A stretch of DNA of 64,000 nucleotides from Acanthosoma haemorrhoidale (Eukaryota > Arthropoda > Insecta > Hemiptera > Acanthosomatidae), in assembly GCA_930367205.1 (NCBI GenBank), contig CAKNEZ010000002.1:1398343-1462342 (forward strand). The letters run 5' to 3'. The position numbers were made by a program, and so were the translations under genes. The notes beneath the pieces were generated by a model that saw only the letters and a list, made by a program, of their open reading frames with translations, made no database searches and was not told the origin of the DNA. This document shows, one piece after another, positions 9,961 to 20,100 of the stretch (the stretch's first letter is position 1; each line of letters opens with the position of its first letter).

Positions 9961-11394
9961 CATTTAAAAGAAACTAAAGAGGATGGAGATTTCAGAATGT
10001 ATATATTAGAACTTACGTTAGCAACTGAGATGAGTAATCAAAAGAAACAAAAATATATAGAAGCAACAAAAAATGACATAGAATTGCAGACATTGAAAAA
10101 TACAATAAAAAAAGGTTGGCCAAAAGAAATAAAAGATGTACCAAATATAGTTAAATATTATCATACTTACCATGCCGACATTTATGAATATGATGACTTA
10201 CTGTTTAAAAATAATTGTGTAATAGTACCAAACAAATTACGAGAAGAAGTTTTGAGTAAGTTACATTATAATCGTTTAGGCATTGAAAAAACAAAAGCTA
10301 GAGCGAGAGAAATAGTATTTTGGCCCAATATGAATAAAGATATAGAAAACAAAATAAACAACTGTAAAACATGCTTAACGTTCCAACGATCAAATCAGAA
10401 AGAAAGTCTAATACCGACATTAATACCAGATAAAACATGGGCAACAGTAGGAGCTGATATTTTTTACATTGATAGAAAACCAAACATGTTAGTTGTGGAT
10501 TATTTTTCTAAATATGTAGATGTTTTACCATTGAAGGATGAAACTAGTGTAACAGTTATAAAAGCATTAAAGTCTTGTTTTGTACACTGGGGTATACCAG
10601 AAGAATTCAGATCAGATAATGGCCCACAATTTACGAGTTTTCTATTTAAAACGTTTACAAGAGAATGGAAATTTAAGCATGTTACGTCGAGTCCAACATA
10701 TCCACAAAGTAACGGAATGGTGGAGCGGCACATACAAACTGTGAAAAATGTAATTAGAAAAGCTCATTTTGATAAAAAAGATGTGTACTTAGCAATACTA
10801 GAATTAAACAACACACCAATATCTAATACAATACCTTCTCCAAATGTGATAATGCAAGGTAAAAATGTGAATGGTGTTCTGTATGATATACCAAAGTTTA
10901 AAAGTGAAGAAAATTCATATATAAAAGGTGAATTGTTACAAAGACAAAGGAAACAAAAAATTTTGCATGATCAACGAGCCAAAGATTTGAAAAAATACGA
11001 AAAAGGAGAAAATGTTAGAGTAAGAAACAAACAAGGAATGTGGGATCGGGCTGTAATAATAGATAGAAACATAAACAATAGGGCTTATCAAATTAAGACA
11101 GAGGGAGGCTCCTTATTGACGCGCAATATAATACACTTAAGAAATGATACTAGCCTATCATTCGAAATAGAAAGTAACGAATATAGAATTGATGATGAAA
11201 ATATTAAACCACAAATTTCGGTAAATCCAAATAATAATGGTAAGGTTAATAATACAGCCGATCCAGCAGATCAGCAATTAATGAACCAAAGCCAGAGCGA
11301 AGATATCAATAATGACAATGACACATATGTAACTCGTAGTGGACGAATCAGTCGTCAGCCAGCATATCTAAAAGAAAACTATGTATCACAATAA
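9748..11394 (+). CDS. gypsy integrase (C-terminal Pol), open frame
   Basis: This 548-residue open frame carries the end of RNase H, the HHCC zinc domain (LHYNRLGIEKTKARAREI with CKTC downstream) and the integrase core. The DDE residues lie in GADIFYID, RSDNGPQF and NGMVERH. The C-terminal part includes a basic segment and ends in a TRSGRISRQPAYLK-like tail common to insect gypsy Pol proteins. Upstream Pol is broken, so this is the surviving 3' half of a pol gene and not an independent gene. Confidence 0.85.
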   Translation: MFVCERFIQYVIGKPFGVESDHKPLIPILRRKISDIPMRLQKMRMRLQPYDIKVTYTSGKNLIIADLLSRAHLKETKEDGDFRMYILELTLATEMSNQKKQKYIEATKNDIELQTLKNTIKKGWPKEIKDVPNIVKYYHTYHADIYEYDDLLFKNNCVIVPNKLREEVLSKLHYNRLGIEKTKARAREIVFWPNMNKDIENKINNCKTCLTFQRSNQKESLIPTLIPDKTWATVGADIFYIDRKPNMLVVDYFSKYVDVLPLKDETSVTVIKALKSCFVHWGIPEEFRSDNGPQFTSFLFKTFTREWKFKHVTSSPTYPQSNGMVERHIQTVKNVIRKAHFDKKDVYLAILELNNTPISNTIPSPNVIMQGKNVNGVLYDIPKFKSEENSYIKGELLQRQRKQKILHDQRAKDLKKYEKGENVRVRNKQGMWDRAVIIDRNINNRAYQIKTEGGSLLTRNIIHLRNDTSLSFEIESNEYRIDDENIKPQISVNPNNNGKVNNTADPADQQLMNQSQSEDINNDNDTYVTRSGRISRQPAYLKENYVSQ

Positions 11395-11429
11395 AAGAAA
11401 AAAAAAAAAAAAAAAAAAAAAAACAGAGA

Positions 11430-11569
11430 TGTCATATGGTTTGGTTATCTCTATTAAATGAACAAAGCCGGCTGACAATATTAATCTAACCTATATAACT
11501 TGTGGTTAAAATGTACTTATTTAATAGTTATTACTTATATTCAATCAACCTATGTCTTTCATTCTGACA
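11430..11569 (+). repeat. 3' LTR of gypsy element
   Basis: Direct copy of 7810-7957 with four or so substitutions and an 8-base deletion. It begins TGTCATATGG and ends TCTGACA. Confidence 0.88.
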
Positions 11570-11778
11570 GTAGAGGCACATATAGTGAGTGGGGGCTTTG
11601 ATCCACCAAAAGAGATTGAAACGTCAAAATATTCCACGAGTATATCATGGCCAATCAATACTTCAGCACAAAGGCCTTTCATGACTGTTAATTTGCATGA
11701 AGGATACATATGTTCGTTTAGTTTTAGGTCGACCAGAACATGTCCTAGGATTGTAGAGGAAAGCGAAGTTGAGGCCAT
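11570..11778 (-). pseudogene. Retroviral-type protease fragment of another LTR element
   Basis: Read on the minus strand, the sequence encodes a segment with CAEVLIGHDIL, the pattern near the C-terminal end of gypsy retropepsins (hydrophobic-I-G-x-D). It is cut at 11569 by the LTR of the neighbouring gypsy element. It has no start or stop of its own and lies downstream, on the same strand, of the LTR remnant at 11857-12014, so both may belong to one family. Confidence 0.5.
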
Positions 11779-11856
11779 TGAAACCCTCCCCTCCCCCGGA
11801 AAAAGAGGAATCTTGTGTTTGAGAGTGAAATTGTTGTAGTCTATAATAAATAAAAT

Positions 11857-12014
11857 TGTTGTATTTGTACTGATAATAAATACATTTAAGACCAGAAATT
11901 AGGCTTTTATTTATTATAAACTACAGACAGTAATGACAGAGTTGAAAATAAATTTGACAATTGAACATATGATAAATTAAACATATGGAATATTAAGCAT
12001 TCCAATTCATCACA
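11857..12014 (-). repeat. LTR of a second gypsy family (inverted copy)
   Basis: Read on the minus strand from TGTGATGAATTGG to ACAAATACAACA, it matches the LTR at 45399-45541 over nearly its whole length, with about 15 extra bases from a small internal duplication. No primer binding site or polypurine tract adjoins it, so it is a remnant or solo LTR. Confidence 0.8.
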
Positions 12015-12686
12015 CAACTGGACTGCTGTTACATTATCTGCAAATATGATCTTACCTTTAAAATTTGGTTTGTTTACTTGACGAAATAATGATTCTTCAT
12101 TGGTTACTGTCGGGAAATGGTTGAACAATTGTCGGAGGTGAACAATTGTCGGAAAAGGTGAACAATTGTCGGAGGTCAACAATTGTCGGACTGTTGTAGT
12201 TAATAACATGGACCATGTTCCATGTAGGCGTTAATATCTGACTCCATTTATTGATAGGAATGTGTCCCGACAAGACACTGTGTTCAGGATGAGGTTCAGA
12301 GGTTCATAAAGAATAAGACCAGTTTTCAGAGTTCGGGCGAGAGATCGGCAGCGTAATAAGTACAAGTCGTCAGAGGTCTGCTATAGGCTGTGTGGCAAAG
12401 TGCCGTCGTAGAGGTGCGTCATAGAGTAGATTAGCGGAAGGCTGAGTAGGCGTATCGCGACTATCGTGATAGCGGCTATCGGTATGTAGAGACTAGAAAA
12501 GAGTGAAGAGTGGGCCTACCAGGGGCCAAGTGCCCCTGGTGTCAAGTTACAAGTAGTGTGGCTCAGGAGACTAGGAAACAGAGTGTCCTTTTTAGGGCGA
12601 AATTTACTGATATAAATATGGTAACCCCCTCCCTCGTGGAAAGCGGATCCTGTCGGCCAGGGGTATGTTTTACGATACACAGGTAG
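12015..12686. other. Non-coding stretch with short tandem repeat and hairpin
   Basis: No gene is seen. Four copies of the core AACAATTGTCGG lie in 12122-12190 with variable spacers. A perfect 9-bp inverted repeat, ACCAGGGGC and GCCCCTGGT with a 5-base loop, occupies 12518-12540. The right edge abuts the broken Maverick polymerase. Confidence 0.6.
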
Positions 12687-14880
12687 TCATATATGAATTT
12701 CTACGGGGTACTCAATATCAACATCCAGCATATAACCTGTTTCTGAATTGTTTTCCAGATCTAATACATTTACTATTTCATCAGTCCACTCAAATTCGGC
12801 ATATGGCAGGGGCAGGTTCATGGCATAACCATAAAGATTGTTAACATCTACATATAATAAATAATTACTGGGTTTAGTAGAATCGTACTCACTTAAATAT
12901 TTATTGTTAGCTTTGGCATAGCGGGAAACGACTTGGCAAATACCTCCCCTTATTCCCTTTTCAAAAAACTGTACCATATCAATATCTTTTATTACATCTA
13001 ATTTTATTTGTGTATATTTCAACATTGCATTCCACGATAGCTGAGGTAAAGTAAAAGAACCATATTGGATCCAATTGATAAATTTGTAGACAGAGAAGGC
13101 GGAAGGTTTCAAAAACTTCACACAACAGAATTACATCGGTTTGTACATATAATTCTACATAATCTTTTAATATTTTAATTTTATAAGTTTCCCACACACT
13201 TTTTGCATGTTCATAGTCTACATTGCTAATGGATTTTGTTGTCAATTCATTAAAAAATGATTTTTTTAGAAGGTAGTTGAGTTTCATTTAGACATTCAAA
13301 CGAATTAAAATAATTGTATGGAAATACGCCTTTCCTTGTAAGTAATTTAATTTTGTTTTCATCATTAATAATACTAGCCATATTTGGAAATATTTCATTA
13401 ATTGATTGAGGTTGATTTTGTAAATTGTTCACCAATGTATCCAAACTCGATGATAGAAATATAAACGAGTCAACAAATCGTATTTTCGTTCTACATCCTT
13501 TAAATTTTATAGTGAAACCTATATAATTTTCAGAATTACTAGGAATTATGCAAACATTTTCACAGTGGCCCAAGAAAGGGATTATAAAATGAGAATCATA
13601 GCCTTGTAAGTTGTGCATAAAAACAGGTATAAAATCAGGCTTTCTTGCTCTTAAATTACATGCGCTATGTGCTGGTCCGATAAATTTTCCTGTCAAGTGA
13701 CAGTTATGACGCAGGCGATGAAGTTCGTCTAAGGGGTATTGACATAATATGCAGTCTTTAGCAGAATAAAATATTTCATTTTCCCCTTCGCTCATTTCTT
13801 CCATCGGAAGAGGATTAGCGTATATTTTATCCGCTTCAACAGATATAGATTCAAGTTTTTCTAAAAACGCTAGCATATAGTTTCACCCGTATAAACAAAC
13901 GGTTTCAAATCAAAAATGTCAGACTTGGCTAGAAGTGAAACAGAAAAGGCACGATGCTCATGAACAGCTTTGTTCCAAGATGTTGACGGATAAGGAACAG
14001 GCCCCGAAATTGGTATTAAAAGAGATTCAATGTCTGCATAAACTACAATTGGGATAGGTTTTGTATATTCCACATGTTTAAATTCAATTTTATCTTCTTT
14101 CGGAAAAACAGATCGAATTGTTTTATGATTACGACAAAATAATTCATGTTCACGCTTTCGCTTATTACCATTTTTCCCATACTTTTTTACATACGTCTTT
14201 GGAAATACGAACAGACATCTACAACAGATGCTATATGCACATTTGTGCAAAGATATTTGAGAACTTACTAATCGTGAAAGATTTGTGATCAAGCAATAGT
14301 GAAAATTTTCCCCATTTTGTGTTAACAATAAATCAAACATTTTATCATAATTTTCCTTTTTACTAATTCTAATCGGATACACATTATTTTTCTCGTCCAA
14401 GCCATAAACATTTATAGACAGATTATTTAAATTTTCAAATCGTTTGATATCCTTAATTGGTGTCGGGAACGATATAGAATCTAAGGAATATGAAGTTTGA
14501 ATATTTTTGTATGCATTAAAGTCATTTGATCTAATATTATCACTAATTATAGCTAAACGGAAGAAATCATTAGTATTATTTCTTACATTTATAACCCAAC
14601 GTTTGTCCCGTATTTTTTTAGGTAATTCAATATATTGAGATCCTCCAAAAGGTTTATATTTAGTTAAATGTAAGCAGATATAGTTTACAGAGGTATACAT
14701 CCAACCGGAACCTTTTTTTTCAAACTCGTCCTGTTCCTCTAAAGTTTTTTCAAAAATTGTTTCAATGTAATTTTGTAGGTTTATAGAAACATATATCGTA
14801 CTAACTTTCGATTTAAAATTAAAATCTGTTCTTTCACTAATAGTATTTTCATTTTTCTTAAAGTATGTGCATTCTAACAT
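12687..14880 (-). pseudogene. pPolB: Maverick/Polinton protein-primed DNA polymerase B, truncated and frameshifted
   Basis: Four overlapping minus-strand frames (13870-14880, 13250-13876, 12979-13287, 12687-13121) together follow a family B polymerase of the Polinton/adintovirus type. The first contains VVYADIES, the exonuclease I motif. The second has the exonuclease-like LQGYDSHFIIPF segment. The last has YVDVNNLYGYAM, the polymerase motif A (Asp near residue 92 of that frame). Similarity stops right after VDIEYP near 12690, so motifs B and C and the C-terminal subdomains are absent. The frame breaks lie near 13870, 13250-13290 and about 13060-13120. The gene would have copied the linear element genome by protein priming; this copy cannot. 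Confidence 0.85.
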
Positions 14881-14938
14881 TATATTTATTTTAAAAGTTT
14901 TCTATTCGTCAACATAAGAATTTAGTAAAACTTCTTTT

Positions 14939-15055
14939 TTATTGTTCGTGGGCTAATAATTTTTTATCATCGTTAGGAATGTAAATATCTTCAACCGACT
15001 TTCCTAACGAAGCTGTAATTATTCCGTTTTCTTTTGCAATCGCCTTCTCACCCAT
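14939..15055 (-). CDS. Small hypothetical ORF upstream of polymerase
   Basis: A 38-codon frame begins MGEKAIAKENGII and ends at 14939, about 60 bases upstream of the polymerase start on the same strand. The ATG sits two bases from the poly(A) tail of an inserted R1-like element, so it may be the C-terminal remainder of a longer Maverick ORF that was cut by the insertion. No domain is recognised. Confidence 0.35.
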   Translation of the reverse strand: MGEKAIAKENGIITASLGKSVEDIYIPNDDKKLLAHEQ

Positions 15056-15092
15056 CTTTTTTTTTTTTTTTTTTTTTTTTTTTCGCCCTACC

Positions 15093-15131
15093 TGAGGCTG
15101 AGCCTCAAACGGGCTTGCCCCACAAGCCCGT
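15093..15131 (-). repeat. Two adjacent hairpins in the R1-like 3' UTR
   Basis: TGAGGCT-G-AGCCTCA (15093-15107) and ACGGGCTTG-CCCCA-CAAGCCCGT (15109-15131) are perfect inverted repeats one base apart. They lie 10 bases from the poly(A) tail. In an RNA transcript they would form two stacked stem-loops at the 3' end, where the element's RT would start copying. Confidence 0.7.
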
Positions 15132-15478
15132 GAAGCGGGATCGTGGGGTTACGTAGCCTGTGGTGCGCGTATTCCGGTGCAATGGGATTGTTGCACCGGT
15201 CAGCGCACCTTCGGTTATTTTGTTTTGTTCCATTTATTCTCAAAAACAAAAAAAAAATAAAACCCCTTATACTATATTTACAAATCCTAAACTAGCTATA
15301 TACATTTTTTTTTTTTTTTTTATAGCTAGTTATCCTAATACTATTTACAATTTTGGATCCGTGTTCTACCTATACTTAAAACTATATTTACATGAGGTGT
15401 GTATCCTCCATCCCCCTATAACTAAACTTATATCTATACCATATACTTCTCAGTCACCTTATATCTATATATACATAT

Positions 15479-15970
15479 TTACAGTGACTCCTCTGGAATC
15501 GGCGATACATCGTTGGCTTCGGGTGAGCCTTCCTGAAGACACGGCTGCTCACCCCGTGCCACCCCCCTGGATATAGTAAAATCCCCGGAGCCTTGAACCC
15601 TTTTCCACTCCCCGGGGAATCTGTAGAACGCGGTGTATCTTGCTTCGTCATTCACCAGCGACGGCGGGTCGGACTCGCCCAGGCTGTACTCTCCTATCGT
15701 ACGGAGCAGCCGTGCTCTAGCCGGTTCCAGTGCATGACAAGAGAGCACGACGTGCTCCGCAGTATCGCTCTCTCCGCAATGGGGGCAGGACCTGTTTTCT
15801 GCCCTCTTGTATTCGTACAGCCTGGCACGGAATCCGCCGTATCCTGTGAGCACTTGTGACACCCAGTAATCCGGGGAGACCCAACTTGCCCTCAGCCTGT
15901 CCTGGACGGAGGGGAAGTACTTCCTCAGGGTGCTCCCCTTGGTCGTGCCTGTCACGCATCTGCCTGTCAA
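15479..15970 (-). pseudogene. R1-like ORF2, C-terminal fragment
   Basis: The 163-residue frame has no ATG start because the element is 5'-truncated. The segment QVLTGYGGFRARLYEY followed by CPHCGESDTAEHVVLSC is the zinc-finger-like C-terminus typical of R1-clade (and related) ORF2 proteins. The RT and endonuclease are missing. The tail after the finger is not conserved enough to interpret. Confidence 0.75.
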
Positions 15971-15990
15971 ACATACTATATTTTCTTTTT

Positions 15991-16269
15991 TTATTGGGAA
16001 TCATCATTGTGAGGTGTATTAATCACGTTAGTTGTATTATTCATACTAACCCCACCAGAAGCTTTACAAGTTAATTTATGGCGTTCAAAATTAAACTTTC
16101 TATTAATTTCTTTGCCACAGCCTTGACAATAGAAAAACAACCATTTACATCTGTGTCTTCTATTTGCTATTAATAATCCACATTGATCACATAAATAATT
16201 ATTTGCGTTGCTTTTACTATTTATTTTACTCCTTAACACTAAAAAAAAAATATACAAAGCCAAAACCAA
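15991..16269 (-). CDS. Maverick-associated putative zinc-binding protein
   Basis: A 92-residue minus-strand ORF starts with a hydrophobic segment (about residues 1-14) and then contains several CxxC/H pairs. These include CDQCG, a HRCKWLFFYCQGCG stretch and a final HKLTC, suggesting one or two zinc-binding folds of C2H2 or ribbon type. The C-terminus is Asn/Thr-rich. It lies between the R1-like insertion and the next Maverick ORF, on the same strand as the polymerase, so it probably belongs to the Maverick left arm. The hydrophobic start could be a membrane segment. No family is named with confidence. Confidence 0.5.
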   Translation of the reverse strand: MVLALYIFFLVLRSKINSKSNANNYLCDQCGLLIANRRHRCKWLFFYCQGCGKEINRKFNFERHKLTCKASGGVSMNNTTNVINTPHNDDSQ

Positions 16270-16429
16270 AATAATAAAAATATAAAAAAATAGCCTTCCT
16301 AAATAAAATGCATCAACTTTTCGAATTTAATGTCATATGCATTTTTCTTTTTGCCGGAGTATTGAAATTTCAGCTCTCCTAAAAACGAGAATAATCGCTT
16401 AGCTAATTAAAAAAAAAATACTATATTTA

Positions 16430-16684
16430 TTATATATTTAAATATACTATACCTCTATAGCTTGCTAAGTCCTCATCAGTGAACGCATATATATATATAT
16501 ATCGTTTTGGTAGGAAGGTTCGCACTTTTCCTTCTTCATCATCTTCTATTATGGCCTCAATAGATGGGCCATATTCTGTCTCCTTTTTGCTCAGTTTTAT
16601 TACCTTGTATGTCCGTCCAATAGTCAATTCACCAATGTTTTCATATACAGGATTAATTTCATTCAATTTTTTAAGGAGAGACAT
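16430..16684 (-). CDS. Maverick-associated small protein, function unknown
   Basis: An 84-residue ORF contains the well-formed stretch IGRTYKVIKLSKKETEYGPS and LPKRYI, ending in an acidic helix (FTDEDLASY). The pattern of alternating strands followed by a basic loop is compatible with an OB-like nucleic-acid binder, but that is only a suggestion. It is immediately upstream of the other left-arm genes on the minus strand. An AT microsatellite (16489-16502) lies inside the frame and codes for the odd YIYIY segment, so the length may vary between copies. Confidence 0.5.
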   Translation of the reverse strand: MSLLKKLNEINPVYENIGELTIGRTYKVIKLSKKETEYGPSIEAIIEDDEEGKVRTFLPKRYIYIYAFTDEDLASYRGIVYLNI

Positions 16685-16933
16685 CTAAAAATCATATTAT
16701 TTGCTTAGCTATTTATTTATTTATTTTTATTATTTTTTTTTTTTTATTTTTTTTTTTTTCTTAGCTCTCAAACTTATAAAATAGGATGTGGGAAAATTAT
16801 TTTGGGCTAATGAGTGCCTTTCACTAAGGGGAGTCCCCCATTTGAAGGATGTATGAGAAGGATATAGGGTGTGGAATGCTTAAAGGAGGCGGGTGGAATC
16901 AGGAAAGTAGTGAGAGTCTACCGAGGGTGTAAT
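16685..16933. other. Maverick intergenic sequence before the copia insertion
   Basis: T-rich runs at about 16717-16760 are followed by a more GC-rich, G/A-biased stretch to 16933. No gene is seen. It is presumably the region between the two divergent Maverick gene arms; the copia element split it at the GTAAT site (16929-16933 repeated at 21307-21311). Confidence 0.5.
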
Positions 16934-17110
16934 TGTTGAAAATCGGGTTATTTAACAAAACTAAAAAGGCCAATTTAAACAACTAACTGTATTGAGCAAA
17001 TAAACAAATACAATCTTGAAGGTTACACAGAAAAAACATATGGCGGCAATTTGACAGTGTTGCCAAGAAACGATAAACATCAAATAGTAAATAATAATTA
17101 ATATCCAACA
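16934..17110 (-). repeat. 3' LTR of copia element
   Basis: Begins TGTTGAAAATCGGG and ends TATCCAACA on the plus strand. It is identical to 21130-21306 except for C versus T in the CATATGGCGG region. Confidence 0.95.
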
Positions 17111-17119
17111 CTCCTCCTT
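17111..17119 (-). promoter_or_regulatory. Polypurine tract
   Basis: On the minus strand AAGGAGGAG lies directly against the 3' LTR, the position used to prime plus-strand DNA synthesis. It overlaps the Pol stop codon. Confidence 0.75.
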
Positions 17120-20100
17120 AATTATTATTGTCCTTTAAACACTTAACACCTAGGAGAGAGCGAAAAGTTTCAAATTTAATTTTACACAAAGGTTTTGTTA
17201 AAATGTCACTAATTTGTTTGTCTGAGCTAATATGATTAAAACAAAACATTTTGTTAAACTGTTCTAACAAATAATGATACCTGACTCTAACATGTTTTGT
17301 ACGCCTTAACGCTTTTGCATCACTCTTTTCAATCATAAATAAAGCACTTTTATTGTCAATGAAAAATGGTGTCAACTCCTTATAAATACCAATCTCCTGA
17401 TAAAGATGAACGATCCATACAAGCTCCTTTAAGGCTTCACACGCTGCAATGAACTCCGCTTCAGCCGTGGAAAGAGCAGTGCAATTTTGTTTTCTTGATG
17501 CCCAAGCAACAGCTCCTCCTGACATCATAATTAGGTAGCCGCTAGTAGATTTTCTTGTACTGAGATCACCAGCAAAATCAGCATCCGAGTACATCTGTAG
17601 GTCGCTTCTTTTTTCATACAGCAAACCATAATCCGAGGTCCCTTTTAAGTACTTGAATATTCTTTTCAGTTGCTTCCAATGATCAATTGTCGGGTTCTCC
17701 ATGAATCTACTAAGATAGTTAACTGAATAAGCAAGGTCAGGTCGAGTAACATTCGATAAGTACAGTAGACTTCCTATTGCCTCTCGATATGGCTTATTTT
17801 TCGCACAATCTTGATTTGTTTCTTCTTGATGGGGTTCCATAGGGGTCGTCACGGGGTCACATTGTTCCATCTTAAATCTTGATAGTATCTTCCAGGCATA
17901 AGCAGGTTGACTTACAAAAATTGAGTCGCTTCCACGTAGAATCTGCATTCCTAAATAATTTTTGGCTTCACCAAAGGTAATGTCGAACCTTTTATTCAAT
18001 TTTTCTAATAGTTTCATAATTTCTGTTTTTGACTCTCCGAGAATTAGTCCATCATCCACATATAAACAAAGAATAATTGTGTCTTCACCAGGGTTAACAT
18101 ATACACACTCGTCGGCAGCTGAAGAAACAAATCCTTCGCTTGATAAAAACTTTGAGAATGTTGAGTTCCAATTTCGAGGGGCTTGCTTTAAACCGTAGAG
18201 ACTCTTCTGTAGTTTGCATACCTTTTCTGTTCCATCTTGAAAACCTTCGGGTTGCAGCATATACAGCTCTTCATTCAACTCTCCATTTAAAAACGCGGTT
18301 TTAACGTCAAACTGATAAAGCAAGTAACTCTGCTTAACTGCCAAAGCCAATAAAAAACGTATGCTTTCATAGCTGGCTACAGGGCTGAATGTCTCAGTAA
18401 AGTCAACGCCTTGTTTTTGTTCAAAACCTCTCACTACGAGCCTGGCTTTCTTCTTTTCTCTGTTGTCAGAACATTTCTTCCTAAAAACCCACTTGCATGT
18501 AAGAGGTTTCTTTTCCATAGGTAAATCCACTAAGGTCCAGGTAGCGTTTTTCCGCAATGCATCCATTTCCTCCTGCATTGCACTTTTCCATCCTAGATCG
18601 CTAACAGCCTCAGCAAGAGTAATGTCTTCAGAGTCACAGAAATTAGCTGCAGCGCCATAATCCTGAAAACGAGATGGCCTTTTGATGTCTTCCCGTTTCC
18701 TTAGGTTATGACGATGTTTCGGTTTTTCCACGATCCGTTGCAGTTGTGTTTCAGTGTTGTCGAAACCATGGAAAGATTCATTATCTTCTTCAGCTGTCTG
18801 ATTTTCTTCGGGATCTTCTGGTTCCTCTTCAGTAGTTACATCTTCTTCAAGAAAGGACTTAAAAATAATAGGAGGACCTTTAAAGTCGCCAATGCAAGGC
18901 TTAAAAATTAGATCTCCTACCATTTCAATTTTTCTATCAGAGGGATAATATATTCTGTAGGCTTTAGAATCTTCTGGGTATCCTACAAAAATTCCTTTCT
19001 TACTTTTTGGATCCCATTTTGTTCTTTTCTGTTTTGGAATATGAGCAAATGCTTCAGAACCGAAAGTTTTAAGGAATTTTAAGTCATCAAATTTCTTTCC
19101 AAACCATAGTTCCCACGGTGTCTTGTTATCTATGGAACTAGTTCCTGAAATATTAAGAAGAAACACAGCAGTGTTAATGGCTTCTGCCCAAAGGTTTTTG
19201 TCGAGGTTTTTGGCATACAACATGGTCCGAGCACTCTCAACTACTGTTCTCATTTCGCGCTCGATTTTCCCATTTTGACGAGGTTGATACGGAGCAGATG
19301 TTTGATGGCGAATACCTAATTTGCCTAGTAGTCTTTTGACATCTGAATTTTTAAATTCGGTCCCACAATCGGTACGTAATGTTTTTATTTGCTTGCCCGT
19401 ATCTCGCTTAGCTATTGCTATGAAATCTTCCAATTTGGATGCAATGTCTTCTTTGTTTTTCAAAAAATATACTTTGCGAAATTTGGTAAAATGATCCTTT
19501 AAAAGAAGAAAATATTTTGAGCCTCCAAGACTTATTTCTTCAGATGGACCGCACAAATCAGCATTAACGATTTCGCAAACCTCAGTGACGGTAGAGTTAC
19601 TAGAAGGATAAGAATTAATGTGTTGCTTCCCCAAACAACATGCCTCACAGAATTCTAAGCCATTTCCTTTAACATAAGTTATATTATTGTTTTCGAGAAA
19701 TCTTTTAATATGTTTAAAATTTTGATGGCCAAGTTTGACGTGCCAGTCGAACAGTGTGGAGACAGTATTATTTGAATGAGCAGAGGACATGTTATCATGC
19801 TTTATTTGCATTTTATATATCATTCCGTCCCTAGTGCCCACAGCCCAACATTTATTGTTTCTATCGAGTATTCTGCAGGATTCACCAACAATTTCAAATG
19901 TATGGCCCTTATCAACGGTGGAACTTACAGAAAATAAACTCACTTTTAATTCGGGAACAAAAAGAACGTTTTTCAAAATTCCTGGGACCCATTCAGTTCC
20001 ATCGAACATCTGAACTGAAATATCACCTATACCTGCAGCCTCCAGACAAGATCCGTCACTAATTTTTACTGTTCTTGACACTGGGTTAATAAGATCAAAA

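Larger units (their letters stand above)
7810..11569 (+). mobile_element. Degenerate Ty3/gypsy LTR retrotransposon
   Basis: Two direct LTRs (7810-7957 and 11430-11569) begin with TG and end with CA. They enclose a deleted gag-protease, a broken RT-RNase H and a long integrase ORF in the usual gypsy order. The LTRs differ by several substitutions and an 8-base gap, so the insertion is older than the copia and Jockey insertions here. The left flank ends CTAG and the right flank begins GTAG, at best an imperfect 4-bp target duplication. An A run (about 11398-11423) precedes the 3' LTR. Confidence 0.88.
15057..15972 (-). mobile_element. 5'-truncated R1-like non-LTR retrotransposon
   Basis: A 27-base T run at 15057-15083 is the poly(A) tail of a minus-strand element. 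About 395 bases of 3' UTR follow, then the C-terminal part of an ORF2. The right edge is near 15972, just before Maverick sequence resumes. No clear target duplication was found. Its GC content is visibly higher than that of the surrounding Maverick sequence. Confidence 0.8.

Noticed and set aside
12122..12190. Possible CRISPR-like array
   Set aside because: Repeat core is only 12 bases, spacers are 4-8 bases and irregular, and the context is eukaryotic.
16784..16798. GGATGTGGGAAAATT, which could be read as a Walker A-like GCGK of a packaging ATPase
   Set aside because: The frame closes at once on both sides and no other ATPase motif is present.
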